64,000 nt of DNA from Zerene cesonia (GCF_012273895.1 NC_052114.1:7359927-7423926); one strand, 5' to 3'; positions 36,001-50,454 are shown, counted from the first letter of the stretch. Notes: generated from the sequence alone by a model not told the origin. A program made the numbers and translations.

Positions 36001-36500
36001 TTTTATACATGTGAAGGCAACAAAATCTTAAACACATCCTCAACGAATTTCGTACAAATATGAATACGGGAATAAAATTGAAAATATATGTAAATTTTAA
36101 AACAAAAATTTAATTCCAAGTCGAGGATAGCGCGTTCTCGAAATTGCGAGAAGCATGTCAGAAAATCGCTTTAGAGCAGTTGAAATGTTAAACTTCAAAC
36201 GTTGGTAGAGAAAAGTTTTTTGAAACATTGCCTAGCGTTGTGTTTGCTTCGTTTCTGCTCAAATAGAAGCCACATTTCAAATCCATACATTTCATATTCA
36301 TATACCCAGGATTTAATTGCGCATAATATGCTAGAACTGCTCAAGGTCGTAATTCTAAGTCGAATTTGCTAATATCGATTCAAAAAATTAACATATGAAC
36401 CGTGTCTCTGTCTCAATAATGACTTGATGATGAATATATATAATAAACTACATTTTCAAGTAATTAAAGTTTATTAAATCAGTCAAACAATATGTGAGAA
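30089..36500. other. Gene-free stretch
   Basis: No gene is recognised on either strand. Slightly GC-richer patches at 30630-30740, 31090-31300 and 31850-31990 hold open frames (31100-31297 directly followed by 31298-31555) with no resemblance to known proteins. A repeat-like snippet lies at about 35158 (GCCGGAGTTTCACTTCGCTA). Confidence 0.55.
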
Positions 36501-36521
36501 TTCAGATATGTATTTAATTAT

Positions 36522-36541
36522 GCCGCATGCCGCATGCCGCT
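36522..36541. repeat. Short tandem GCCGCAT x2-3
   Basis: Two complete copies of GCCGCAT followed by GCCGC lie immediately before the duplicated block copy 1. Confidence 0.6.
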
Positions 36542-37134
36542 TTGATATTGCTTTATACTTGCATAATCACTAAATACAAACAATTTATAAAATAATCTCT
36601 GTATGACTGGAAATTTTAATACCTAATTAAGTCAGATAATCTGAATTATTTTTCTAGTTATTCCCTGTATTTGTTAATTAACGTTATACCCACATTATGT
36701 CAAAGTTTATCGTTATTATTAACTCAAAACCAACGCTTATCTTATCTTTAATTTATACTGGACTACATTTGTATATTACTTTCCATATACTTACAGCAAT
36801 TCGAACTGTGCTTGATTTTAATGTAACAAGATGCCAAAAGGAAGTCGCCCACGTATTATAGAACTCATAGTAATATATTCGTTATTTTCGCTCCGAAAAT
36901 TTAATAACGGTTTATCCGATTCTATCATCGGGTTAGTTATTCAAGCGTATTACCTCTTTCACAGCTTTTTATGGATCAAACTTCAATATGAAGAAAACCT
37001 AATGAAATTTGACAGGGAGAGATAAGGGATAAAAAATGTTCCCGGGTGTCTTACACTCTTTCGTTAGTTCTTATCCCGGGTCAAGCCGGGACCATAATTG
37101 ACAGCTTATGTTACTAGCTATAGTAAACAATATT
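36541..37134 (+). repeat. Duplicated block, copy 1 (ends at assembly gap)
   Basis: It is nearly identical to 38209-38817, from GATATTGCTTTATACTTGC through TTCCCGGGTGTCTTACACTC to TAGCTATAGTAAACAA. It carries a 64-codon open frame (36831-37025). In that frame the two copies differ at about five positions, all of which change residues, so it shows no sign of selection as protein. The TCCCGG...CCGGGA pair near 37070-37090 can form a small hairpin. Confidence 0.85.
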
Positions 37135-38134
37135 NNNNNNNNNNNNNNNNNNNNNNNNNNNNNNNNNNNNNNNNNNNNNNNNNNNNNNNNNNNNNNNNNN
37201 NNNNNNNNNNNNNNNNNNNNNNNNNNNNNNNNNNNNNNNNNNNNNNNNNNNNNNNNNNNNNNNNNNNNNNNNNNNNNNNNNNNNNNNNNNNNNNNNNNNN
37301 NNNNNNNNNNNNNNNNNNNNNNNNNNNNNNNNNNNNNNNNNNNNNNNNNNNNNNNNNNNNNNNNNNNNNNNNNNNNNNNNNNNNNNNNNNNNNNNNNNNN
37401 NNNNNNNNNNNNNNNNNNNNNNNNNNNNNNNNNNNNNNNNNNNNNNNNNNNNNNNNNNNNNNNNNNNNNNNNNNNNNNNNNNNNNNNNNNNNNNNNNNNN
37501 NNNNNNNNNNNNNNNNNNNNNNNNNNNNNNNNNNNNNNNNNNNNNNNNNNNNNNNNNNNNNNNNNNNNNNNNNNNNNNNNNNNNNNNNNNNNNNNNNNNN
37601 NNNNNNNNNNNNNNNNNNNNNNNNNNNNNNNNNNNNNNNNNNNNNNNNNNNNNNNNNNNNNNNNNNNNNNNNNNNNNNNNNNNNNNNNNNNNNNNNNNNN
37701 NNNNNNNNNNNNNNNNNNNNNNNNNNNNNNNNNNNNNNNNNNNNNNNNNNNNNNNNNNNNNNNNNNNNNNNNNNNNNNNNNNNNNNNNNNNNNNNNNNNN
37801 NNNNNNNNNNNNNNNNNNNNNNNNNNNNNNNNNNNNNNNNNNNNNNNNNNNNNNNNNNNNNNNNNNNNNNNNNNNNNNNNNNNNNNNNNNNNNNNNNNNN
37901 NNNNNNNNNNNNNNNNNNNNNNNNNNNNNNNNNNNNNNNNNNNNNNNNNNNNNNNNNNNNNNNNNNNNNNNNNNNNNNNNNNNNNNNNNNNNNNNNNNNN
38001 NNNNNNNNNNNNNNNNNNNNNNNNNNNNNNNNNNNNNNNNNNNNNNNNNNNNNNNNNNNNNNNNNNNNNNNNNNNNNNNNNNNNNNNNNNNNNNNNNNNN
38101 NNNNNNNNNNNNNNNNNNNNNNNNNNNNNNNNNN
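37135..38134. other. Assembly gap, 1000 N
   Basis: Exactly 1000 N, a conventional placeholder, so the true size is unknown. The long frames reported across it consist of N. Confidence 0.99.
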
Positions 38135-38208
38135 CCCCCATATCTGGAGGGCCTTCCCCTATCCGCCACCTGGGGACGCGCCCGATGGGAGACCAGTAAC
38201 TCCACACG
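38135..38208. mobile_element. GC-rich fragment at gap edge, probable retroelement end
   Basis: Phrases such as GGAGGGCCTTCCCCTATCCG, CACCTGGGGACGCGCCCGAT and CAGTAACTCCACACGGGATA are far more GC-rich than the surroundings and recall the tail of lepidopteran LINEs. The rest of the element would lie in the gap. Confidence 0.45.
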
Positions 38209-38817
38209 GGATATTGCTTTATACTTGCATAATCACTAAATACAAACAATTTGTAAAATAATCTCTGTATGACTGGACATTTCAATGCCTAATTATCTCA
38301 GATAATCTCAATTATTTTTCTAGTTTTTCCCTGTATTTGTTAATTAACGTTATACCCACATTATGTGAAAGTTCATCGTTATTATTAACTCAAAACCAAC
38401 GCTTATCTTATCTTTAATTTATACTTATCTTTACCTAATAGAAAATAAGGACTACATTTGTATATTACTTTCCATATACTTACAGCAATTCGAATTGTAT
38501 TTGATTTTAATGTAACAAGATGCCAACAGATAGTCGCCCACGTATTATAGAACTCATAGTAATATATTCGTTATTTTCGCTCCGAAAATTTAATAACGGT
38601 TTATCCGATTCTATCATCGGGTTAGTTATTCAAGCGAATTACCTCTTTCACAGCTTTTTATGGATCAAACTTCAATATGAAGAAAACCTAATGAAATTTG
38701 ACAGGGAGAGATAAGGGATAAAAAATGTTCCCGGGTGTCTTACACTCTTTCGTTAGTTCTTATCCCGGTTCAAGCCGGGACCATAATTGACAGCTTATGT
38801 TACTAGCTATAGTAAAC
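38209..38817 (+). repeat. Duplicated block, copy 2
   Basis: It matches copy 1 (36541-37134) with scattered single-base differences and one 23-bp extra segment at 38426-38448. It carries the equivalent 64-codon frame at 38520-38714. Immediately after the shared TAGTAAACAA the two copies diverge. Confidence 0.85.
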
Positions 38818-38958
38818 AAAGTCGAAGTTTATTATTAAAACTTTTATCTATTCGTTTAAAGCTTGAAATATAGATCAACTCAAAAAAAACAACCTACGTA
38901 TTGGTACTTCACTAAAGGTTGAATTTTGATATTTATATTTTTATGTGCCTGTTCAATC

Positions 38959-39128
38959 ACTACATAGTATACAACAAAGTCGCATTCTCTGTCCCTATGT
39001 CCCTATGTATGCTTAAATCTTTAAAACTACGCAACGGATTTTGATGCGGTTTCTTTTAATAGATAGAGTGATTACAGAGAAAAGTTACTCCGAATTTAAC
39101 GCGTACGAAGCCGCGGGCAAATGCTAGT
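38959..39128 (+). repeat. Retroelement tail, CTTTCTCTGTCCCTATGT type (copy 2)
   Basis: ACTACATAGTATACAACAAA, GTCGCATTCTCTGTCCC, CGCAACGGATTTTGATGCGG and GAAGCCGCGGGCAAATGCTA occur in the same order as at 19350 and 63409. Confidence 0.75.
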
Positions 39129-40399
39129 AATCAATAAATGGAGAGATGAAAATTGACAATTGACACATGTACAATATCAAATCTGTAATTTTTTTATATA
39201 TCCGGAAAAAATAGACCATTTTATTAGTTAAACAAATGATTATCCAAAATTATAAGCAAATATATAATTCAAATGCAAATAACGGATTTACAAAACCTCT
39301 TAATAATGCCGAATGGCAAAGCTTTTGCGAGTTTCATCTTTGTGACTTCAATGACATTATTACAGACATAAATAGCGATATAACGAGCTGATATTCAGGA
39401 GACATTATAACCTAATCACATTACGAGGGCAGCAATAAAGTTCCAGTAATGAGATCGCCTTATATCAACGACATTTTTACCTTTAAAAGCTCCACGGTAC
39501 TATGTGATTATACGAGTGGCCTTCATATAAAAGTAATATTATTATACTAAAGTTCTCATAAAGAAGTTATTAGATTTACTCAATCTCGTTTTAGCTTCCT
39601 TTTTAATAGGGAAGTTGCCAACTTACAGCTCTTTTCTTTTTACAGCTCAATCACAAGTTTGACAATTTGTTTTTTAATAACACAAAGATCCGTGGTGGGT
39701 TTTATTGTAGAGTTTTATTCTGCGTTTTAAAGTTAATTTTCAAAGTTTTACTTTTCGACAAAGTTCTGAATAAAGGGTAAAATGTATTGAGTAATTTATT
39801 TTATATTTTTATTTCAGTAGATTCATAGATAATTTAACGTTATTGAGGTAAGAACCTTACAAAGTTTTAAGTATTATATACTGAAATTGAAAATTTAATC
39901 CATTAAAAAGATCATTACCGTCTCACTGCTTTGCTTTCTTTTCGATAAAAATGATATAAAAGACGATTACTATAAAAAATGTACCTACTATAAAATAATG
40001 TTCTTTTCTTTCAATAAAAAAATCCTATCATAATATTATTGAAATATCAAGTTCGGGAAAATTAAATCGCTTAAAGATTTTCCTTTTCATTGTTATCACC
40101 TAACAGAAACTGTGCTAATTTACAGCCGCGCTGTAATTAAAATATTTCACAATTTGGAATATCATCGAAATCCATATTGCTGGGTTGCTAGGCGATTACT
40201 TTGATAATTAATAATAGTAATGGCTATTTGATAAATTTGATAATTTTATATATAATTCGGTGTTTACTGGAATAATATTCAATGTGTTTTTATTTCCTTG
40301 TATGCAAGGGTTATTTTGCAAGAACCTAAATAAGATAATTCAATTTATTTATTTCCTACTTTAAGTGATTGCTTCAACTATAGTATACAGATAATATAT
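39129..40399. other. Gene-free AT-rich stretch up to the second gap
   Basis: I see no coding signal and no clear repeat. Confidence 0.55.
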
Positions 40400-41399
40400 N
40401 NNNNNNNNNNNNNNNNNNNNNNNNNNNNNNNNNNNNNNNNNNNNNNNNNNNNNNNNNNNNNNNNNNNNNNNNNNNNNNNNNNNNNNNNNNNNNNNNNNNN
40501 NNNNNNNNNNNNNNNNNNNNNNNNNNNNNNNNNNNNNNNNNNNNNNNNNNNNNNNNNNNNNNNNNNNNNNNNNNNNNNNNNNNNNNNNNNNNNNNNNNNN
40601 NNNNNNNNNNNNNNNNNNNNNNNNNNNNNNNNNNNNNNNNNNNNNNNNNNNNNNNNNNNNNNNNNNNNNNNNNNNNNNNNNNNNNNNNNNNNNNNNNNNN
40701 NNNNNNNNNNNNNNNNNNNNNNNNNNNNNNNNNNNNNNNNNNNNNNNNNNNNNNNNNNNNNNNNNNNNNNNNNNNNNNNNNNNNNNNNNNNNNNNNNNNN
40801 NNNNNNNNNNNNNNNNNNNNNNNNNNNNNNNNNNNNNNNNNNNNNNNNNNNNNNNNNNNNNNNNNNNNNNNNNNNNNNNNNNNNNNNNNNNNNNNNNNNN
40901 NNNNNNNNNNNNNNNNNNNNNNNNNNNNNNNNNNNNNNNNNNNNNNNNNNNNNNNNNNNNNNNNNNNNNNNNNNNNNNNNNNNNNNNNNNNNNNNNNNNN
41001 NNNNNNNNNNNNNNNNNNNNNNNNNNNNNNNNNNNNNNNNNNNNNNNNNNNNNNNNNNNNNNNNNNNNNNNNNNNNNNNNNNNNNNNNNNNNNNNNNNNN
41101 NNNNNNNNNNNNNNNNNNNNNNNNNNNNNNNNNNNNNNNNNNNNNNNNNNNNNNNNNNNNNNNNNNNNNNNNNNNNNNNNNNNNNNNNNNNNNNNNNNNN
41201 NNNNNNNNNNNNNNNNNNNNNNNNNNNNNNNNNNNNNNNNNNNNNNNNNNNNNNNNNNNNNNNNNNNNNNNNNNNNNNNNNNNNNNNNNNNNNNNNNNNN
41301 NNNNNNNNNNNNNNNNNNNNNNNNNNNNNNNNNNNNNNNNNNNNNNNNNNNNNNNNNNNNNNNNNNNNNNNNNNNNNNNNNNNNNNNNNNNNNNNNNNN
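40400..41399. other. Assembly gap, 1000 N
   Basis: Exactly 1000 N, flanked by AT-rich DNA with no obvious relation between the two sides. Confidence 0.99.
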
Positions 41400-41968
41400 A
41401 AAAGTAATAAATGTTATTTGCAGTTAACAATTTTCTTTTTTCTTTATTACAATATTTATGGCAAGACTAGGTAGTGTGTCAATATTTTATCAGTATAAAT
41501 AAAGAAGCTTTGTTTTTATACACACTCAAGATATACTTAATATATCTTATCACCAATATATCTAACGGACAAAGGTATTCACTGATCATCATTACAGAGC
41601 TTTGAGCTATCATTGTTCTCTAAAATTATTCGGAATAGTATGCGTCATATCACATAAATTTTATGCTTCGATTCGACAAACGCACAGCATTTACTTATAT
41701 TCATCTATCGTCGCAGTTATTCAAATAAACGCATAGTGGAATTAAAAAGGGATGAGCTAGAATGTTCTCTTTCATCTCCCATACATCCACAATCACCATC
41801 ACACAATAAAAATGTAATTTTATCACACGCGGACAGGAAGCGACACGGTTGATCGACTATCAAAGTCACTAGCAAAATGCGGCCGGCGTAATCGTTGATT
41901 AAAACAAAGCCTCGCCTCGGGGTATTTATCCTGACTTTTAACTACTATATGTGTAGTATTTATTATTT

Positions 41969-42390
<422 letters not shown>

Positions 42391-45300
42391 ATAAAATATA
42401 TAATTCATTAGCATTTTGCATAGCGACGGAAGAGATGATTTACAATTTTCATTATCGAAAAAGGTAAGCTCGTAGTAATTATAAACTCAAACTAGGTTTA
42501 CCCTGTGTTTGAATAAGTAATTGGCTTTCTTATAACTTTTTATAATTTTATGTGAATGTGTGTTGTAAATGTAGCTTGCGTTTAATATTATGTATATTAA
42601 TATTATAAAAAAAGATAAGTTTTGTTTGTTGATTTTTATTGAAAAGGCTCCGAAACTAGAATGCCACGTTGCCTGTAAATGTTATAGGCCTAGGTTTATT
42701 TCATTTTTAACCCAGGGACGGTCGGCTAGCAGTACACATTTTTAATAGAAGTACGCTATTTTATATTGTAGAAAAGAAAAATAAACGCTCACTTTATATT
42801 AAACTAAAATTTCATATACAATGTATGAATAAAGATATGATTAAAACAATGCTTGTTATTTAAGGGTCTTGAAACACCGTCTGAAGCACGTTTAATAGGG
42901 AATTTAAAGTTGATCTTCATAAAAGGTTTCTTGCCTTTAATAAAGTTCAAAGCGACGTACCGCCGGTATAAGTAGTATAGGTATTAAGGAATTCAAGTCA
43001 GCTTCTTATTTCAGCATCCAATCTGCAATAACTTTTCATTGCAACTGGAGCACAGAATTACGACCTGCGTTACATTGGCCAATTATTATCCACAGCTCAA
43101 CATTATATACTCGGTAAGTATCATTGATAGAAATACTATTTATTTGTCTTGAAATTAATGATAAAAACACAACAAATAGTAATTTTAAGACGAGTGTAAT
43201 GAAGAGACGCCAAGACAAAAATAAAGATGCCCTCAGAGCTTGGCTAATTACTTTACATAGCACTGAAAGTGGCAAGTCGCCGCCCTTTCCGTCTGCAGTC
43301 TTACGTATTACACTCTTAAAATATCCTCACGACACGTCGTAGATATTCACAAATTACAAGTACCGCGTTTGTAAAATTTTATTAAATTGTTCAAGTTATT
43401 GTTCGTGGGGCAGACGCATGCGGTATATATTGCAATAAACCTGAGTACCTTCTGCGACCTTTGCAATATGAGCGCTTTTATTTTATAGCTACATGTACCA
43501 ACATATAAGCAGCTCTGGAACCTTGTTTAGAACGTAGAGGTAAAATCAGTTTTCTAAATATCCACCTACAAGTTTGCTGACCGTTAAATTTCATAACATC
43601 GTGACTTTATTGTATGGAAATTGTAATATTTTTAGTCACTATGTAATTAAACGACACCCTGGGGTGAAATAATATGTACGTAGACTAACGGCTCTTATGT
43701 GTAACTAAATGCTTCAACGGAGCTTATTGTATTAACAGCAAAATTACCTCTCGAGACGCTTTCATCTAGCGATAACTTAATATTCACGTTATACATGCCT
43801 ACTTAGTGATCTAATGGCCTGCTCCGAGTTTCGCAAGAGAAGCACTTATATTAAAATTTATTACGATGCGCTTTATCGAATCGAAGCGAACAAAGTTAAA
43901 GAAGAATAAGCGAAGGACTTACATTAATTCCCGACGACTGCAGCCGATATTTGCTGTAACGATATTTTTATAAAAAGTGTCTGAAAGTGCAATAGCATTT
44001 GTTGTGCATTTCTTGATTTATATTTATAGCTTGGTTTATATTTAAATCTTTATTTGCCATCATCATGCATATGGTCGAGCTATAAAAAAGATGGCTGTCG
44101 TAATTCACCGTACTCTGCACCGCGGAAGATTTTTGTCACCAAATAAATAAAACTTGATACGTCTTACAGTAAAATAGAAAAATAACAAATGTTATTACTT
44201 TATTATATTTCATTTACACATGTTCTAGTAATGGGTATTGTAAAATACACTCATACCAAGAGAAAGCATTATTTTTATAATAACAAAAGATACATTTTGT
44301 AACACCATAACTTTCACGACGACGATCATTTTAGTTGTATGATCGTATTTAGGAAACAAAACAACTCTTCGTAACAATATAAAGTTTAACATTCCTAATT
44401 AAGTTAAAACGCTTAAATGGATGACGAAAACTGAATATTCCCCGCGATCCGGGATAATCCTGTAATTGTAGGGCGGCTGCGATTTACGCGCCCGTCTCTT
44501 CAGTAAAATTTTACTTCAGAACATAAAACAAACAATTAAACCGCTTACCTTGTTACGTTTATTGCCTTAATTTCTTGTGGTGTCTGATGCATAGGAATCT
44601 GAAGCCTTTCGATGTCGTTGTCCAATTAAATTTGTAATTAATAAATTTCATCCAGCTTAAAAGCTTAAACATAAAATAGTATTTATTATTTCAATTTCGG
44701 TAAATGAATCCCCGTGCGGAGCCGGGTGTGAAGCTAGTTAGATATAAAATGAAATCATAATATTCAAGATAAGCTACATGATTTTCAACATACGGTATTA
44801 ATATTCACGTATTCTATTTATGTGGGTAACTACAATTCCTGAACAAATATCAAGCACATTATTACAGTGCACTGTTTCCTAGACGAATGCACACATCGGT
44901 GACGCAAACAGCTCTTCAGGCGAGCACTCGGGGCCCTCATAAAACACCCAAGTTTCCTCCCAGATAATATATGACCCGTCCTCTTGTGATGTGTTTACGA
45001 GAGAGCAAAAAATGATTAACTTGCTGACTTATTGCGGGATACTTTCTTTGTGCATATTATAAACACTGTTGGCGAGTGTTTTTATTTTTTTTATTTTTTA
45101 AATAAGTAGATACTTGTTTATATAGTAATTTAGATGTTAATTTCCTTATCTCGCATTTCGCAACAGTTTCGCTTCATAATTTATTATCAGGATAATAGAC
45201 AATGTTTATGCCTTGCTGAAGCTTTTTTTAGCTCCGGGAACTAAACGCATAACCCCCCGGTTATAACATCTACGCTACACCCACGCGCTATAAAGTTCGT

Positions 45301-46151
45301 CGAATTAAATTGAACTGTAGGAAAATGTATCGGTTATAGATTTTAGAAAAAAGCGACTTCAATTTCATTAACAATAATCTGTACTAAACCCATTGTTAGT
45401 CAATCATTATCCACAAGCAAAAATAATACAACGCGACGGTATATTTGCACCAGGAAAGAAAACCCCTCGGGGAGGTGAAAACATAAAATTTTATCTTCGA
45501 ATCTGACGTAGTGATTTTTATAACCCTTTCTCAAAAACGCATTTGTTCTTAATGCTCTGTGTGTGGCTTGTGTTGGGATTTATAAGCGTTATTTTCGTAC
45601 AATATCGTAAACAGCCTCGCTATCCCGCCGGATTTCTGAAAGATTTGATCTGAAGTTATAAGAAATCACAAACTTACTCCCCCGTACCGAGATCGATACG
45701 TGACTTGATAGCGAAACAGATACGTAGATACTTTTAAACATTTATGAATTTCCTGCTTTAAGTATTAACATATAAGCCTTACGAATTACAATAACTGCCT
45801 TAAGAATTAAAATAACTCTCTTCGAAATTAATATCGATACATATGTCATTGAACAATAACGTACATAAATAAAAAAAATCTACTCAAACATTCTCGTCCT
45901 CTGTTTTACGCTGCTCGTACTTCCCACAACAGAAACATATGTAAAACAAACAAAGTGCTCAGAAACCCCACATAGCAAACAAATATCTCACATCAAAGCT
46001 AACGCAACAATAAGAATTCATAATACGATAACGTAGAGATCAATGCGGGAAAACATCTGCGATGCACTATTCCAAATGGCCTGTATATCATAACACACTA
46101 AGGCGGAACAAAGCACAGTGATATAGTGTGCGAATCCTTATTTACAGATAC
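42391..46151. other. Gene-free stretch
   Basis: No gene is recognised. A minus-strand repeat tail fragment is likely at about 44700-44742 (CCCCGTGCGGAGCCGGGTGT followed by AAGCTAGTTA). Open frames at 43036-43342 overlap on both strands and look accidental. Confidence 0.55.
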
Positions 46152-46583
46152 ACTAGCTGTGACCCGCGGTTAAAACCGCGTAAGCGTGCTGCGTAACCGT
46201 ATCCCGTAGGAATATCGGTATAAAAAGTGCCTATGTGTTATTTCAGTTGTCCAGCTATCTACGAAGCAAAATAGTATTATTATTCACCAATAGATGTCAG
46301 GAAAAAAAACACGAATAAAACACGAATATGACATTATTTCAGTTGTCTAGCTATCTACGAAGCAAAATAGTATTATTATTCACCAATAGATGTCAGGAAA
46401 AAAAAAACACGAATAAAACACGAATATGACATTTTCTAAAAAAAATTCCTAGCTAGATCGATTTATCGCCCCCGAAACCCCCTGTATACTAAATTTCATG
46501 AAAATCGTTGGAGCCGATTCCGAGATTCTAATTATATATATATATATATATATACAAGAATTGCTCGTTTAAAGGTATAAGAT
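46152..46583 (+). mobile_element. Retroelement 3' end with internal 96-bp duplication and short TA run
   Basis: It is the same family as 41969-42390. The segment from TTATTTCAGTTGTC to GAATATGACA is present twice, starting at 46238 and 46334, a period of 96 bp. Its TA run is only 22 bp (46533-46554), and the tail CAAGAATTGCTCGTTTAAAG follows. Confidence 0.85.
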
Positions 46584-49500
46584 GATGCAACGTATACCGT
46601 ATGCCGTAAATATACCGTTTCCTATTTCATTATGCCTGTTTTAATGATAGTAAACATTATATTATAACCTCGTTAATTAATACCCAGTAACCTACATACG
46701 TATAATATTTTTAATATTGTTTTGAGCAATAAAATGATAGTTGAATTGCTGATAGTAATAGCTAATGCTCTTAACCCTACAGCAATGAAATATTTCATGC
46801 CTTTTGGTATCAGTATAAAGCGAACAATGTAGCCATTTATCATTCTAGCTGCTAATAGTTAAATGTCCACTACTTCACACCATCATCAATCTAGCATCTG
46901 AACTAAAATATCGCTAAGCATTTTTCAATTTCAGTTGGTGCTTAGATTTGACTGAGAAATTGTTACACCCCAATAATTTAATTATTTTCTATTGCTTTAT
47001 TATTTGTTTGTTTAATACAGGCTAATTTTGGGTATGTTATTATTAATCATTAGGAATACAGTTGTAGGTATGTACAATGTACATATATGTCTAAAATAGT
47101 GGCAATCTCTGACATTATTGGCTAGGCTAAAATCACTTTTATGTATAACTTGATCTGCTTAAAGCTATTTTCGTTATAGCTCATGTTAAATTCGCCGAAT
47201 AGTGATCAAATATGTAACTGAAATCGCAGTTTAATTATTTGGCGAGCGCGGAGCGTCACTGTCACGTCACCTCTTTTTGTTTAAGCGCGCACACAATTTT
47301 ATCCTCGCCTAGAAAATTAAAGGCTAGTGTATTATTAATGACATCAAAAAAAACATAATGAATCAAATTTCAAACAATAATGTACTCTCAAATATCTGTT
47401 TACTCGCGTTGTTTGCTATATTTCTTAACGAAATTCAATGACGCTTCTTGTTGAACAATATTAGATTCCGTGACTCCGTGAATATTTTAATGGCTTTGTT
47501 TCCTTCGTTTACTTACGCTACCTTTGTAAAGACACTCATTCCTTTGAATAATTTAGTACGCGATCATAATGGCAGGATAAAACAGACTTCTTTATAGCGA
47601 GTGTGCATAGATGTCTTATATTACGGTATGAATAAGGAAAGCTAATTTAATCCAACTTATATCTGTAGCACAGATAACATAATACTATACTATCTATAGC
47701 TAAGAAAACACATGATGATTTCATTAAAATAAAACCGCTAGTGCATACACTGCTTTTGGCATATCCAAATTAAAGTTATTCCAGCTATACATCAAATGTA
47801 TATTGACGCCGCACTTGCATATCAATAATGCATAGCAATATTATCTATATTCGGAAATCGAGCTGCAAATTCCTTCGGTCATCGATCAGTGAGGTTTTGG
47901 CAGCGCACATTGTTGCTGGAGGCGCTTGGCCGACCTCCAGGGCCGATCATTCCGACGTAATCTCGCATAACTTCTCGAACATTCATAAAAATTATCCAAT
48001 CCAATTGTCACGTTCAAACCGTATTTCGATAGTGGGTGAAATACTGGCTATAAATATTGTGCCCGTGATATATGTACAGAGTCAAAAAAACAGGTGCCGA
48101 GAGCACGTTTGATAGGACGTTTTACACTGACTACTGTCATCTATTACTAGTAAAAGTATTTTCAATTTTTAGGCAATGACACAATGTATGTATTGCCGAA
48201 GCAAAAAATGGACAAATAAACGACTAGTGCAGTCACTATGTAGTATATCGGATATTTGAGACCGAAATTCTGAACGAGAGACCAGTAATGGCGATTTATT
48301 GTCATGAATTCCTTGTGTCAACACAGGAAGGCGATCTAGCGAAAGCGTCCGGCTCGCCTTGGTTAATCGACTACTTTACAGAAGCCATTTGAAGTAAAAG
48401 CTTTTTGTATCGGCTAAGTTTGAAAAGGAAACTCCAACAGGCATAAACGTTTCACTTCCAAACAGACGTTTAATTTGAAATGTACTTTTTCGAATAAACA
48501 TAAAAACTTTCCAATGCCCGCTTTGAAAGAAGAAAATATTGGAGGGAATGTTTTAATTAAAGTTGTTAGATATTGCGCTTAGATACCTAATCTAGGGGAA
48601 GTTTCACAATCTTGAGGTTCTTTGCTACGTTTTAAAACTTTAAAATTTGTTATGAGTAAACAGAACCGCCGTGAGAGTGGACACTGAGGTCTATATCAAA
48701 GGTATATCTAAATCTGAACCAAAATATTTTATGAATCCAATAGATAGTGGAAATTTCTCTTAACGGTTGAATATCCTGAATAGGAATTATATTAAATTAG
48801 TATTGTGTATAGAAATTAAAAATGCCACTGTAATATTTACTCCAATTTTAAAATATAATATCAACTTTATGTCGAATTGGTAAACGAATAGTTTTCACAA
48901 CATTTAAAGGTCATTACTAAGTGTATGATAAATACTCGCAGCAAGAACTTAACTGTTTCATCAATTTCATAGAAACATTATACATAGAGTTTGTACAAGG
49001 ACGTTGTTAGAGTTGGCAAACCAATAAGTTTCGTCAATAACGTATACTTTAATGATACAAGTTATATTTTATTGACTTCCTTTAGACTAACTAGCTTGCT
49101 AACTTTAAGAGTTGCCCAGAGTTGCATCGAACCTGAATGGATTGTAGTCAGAATACGCTTGCAATATTAAGTGTGCTATTTCATATCTCTGTAAGGATGA
49201 TTAAACTCAGAAATATTCCAATACGTAGATTATATGCTACTACTTTCGTCTTCACTTTATTTATTTTAAATAATTTAACAATAGACACATAGTAATACAT
49301 TGTGTTTAAAATATTTAATAAATTATAATAAATCAAAATTAAGCCTCAGCTTTGTAACCCATTCAATAAAAAAACGATTAAAATGCGACCTTTAACCACG
49401 TATATAAATATAAATCATTCTTTTTAAAGACAAATATTTTTGTTTAGGAAATATTTGATTATAACAAGAATAGGATGATGTGAATAATAATACTTAAACT

Positions 49501-50454
49501 GTAACATAGCACAGAATTGTAAACACGCGTCTATATAAAATCCTACAATGGACCACACGAAATAAAATCCACACACAAAATTTAAATATTTCCTTCTAAA
49601 TTCGAATCGAATACCCTCAGCTCACGTACATGCAAAGTCGGAACGGACAAAGTCCTGATGTACGTAATCCATTTCCTTAACATAGTTTGTAGCGAGTTCC
49701 TACCAGTCTTGTAAAACGTTAGTTACTCACTGACAAATAACTGAAAACTTTCCCAGCGGCCGACAATTCACAGTCGCGAACGTGGTCTGGTTAAACAGAC
49801 TCTGTTTGATTTGTGCTCTGATTATATGGGTATTAATATAATCGTTGCATGCTTGGCAACCGGGGAGTATATAGGCGATGCATGGCATTATCGTCTTTGT
49901 CTTTAATTAACGCTTAATCTTCTTGATCAGATTTTTAATATAGAGATCTAATCGCAGTCTATTTGTTGTACTAGCCGATCTCACGTCGCTCAGGGATAAA
50001 ATCAGGAATGAAAATGAGATAAAATGATAATAAAAACAGGTATAGCGCAACTTTCTTTTTTACTTTATATCCTATGATAAATGAATATTAATAAAAAAGT
50101 TGATTGATGTGTTCTGATAACAATAATCAAGAACTCAAAACAATCTTAAATTATACAAGCATTTTGAACGCTTTACATTTTACGCAAAAATTGTCAAAGT
50201 ATTTATTTATTTTCTTATTTTCCTTTAAATGCCTATTTCTTCCTTTATCGAATTCTTCAATTCTTCCTTAAATCTTCTTTCAAAAATTTGGCACATGATT
50301 CAAGGTCTCGTCATTCCCTTACAATTTTGTTTGTTATTCTTTTCTAAGGTACAAAACGAGTTAATTTAAAGTTAGATCGAAATAAAGGTATGGTAGGTAG
50401 GTTATTAATTTGAAGGCGATTCGGTTTTTTGTAAAAAATAAATATGAAAGACGG
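46584..50454. other. Gene-free stretch
   Basis: No gene or clear mobile element is seen. The frame at 47828-48112 is moderately GC-rich in part but has no recognisable domain. Confidence 0.55.

Noticed and set aside
36831..37025. 64-codon frame present in both duplicated blocks (also 38520-38714), considered as a conserved small protein
   Set aside because: The few differences between copies all change residues and flanking DNA is equally similar, so the frame is kept by recent duplication, not selection.
37071..38285. Four open frames of 363-404 codons on both strands
   Set aside because: They run through the 1000-N gap and consist almost wholly of undetermined residues.
40182..40194. GTTGCTAGGCGAT as a second X-box
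   Set aside because: The right half site lacks the required AC ending.
40378..41430. 350-codon minus-strand frame
   Set aside because: It is made of the second 1000-N gap.
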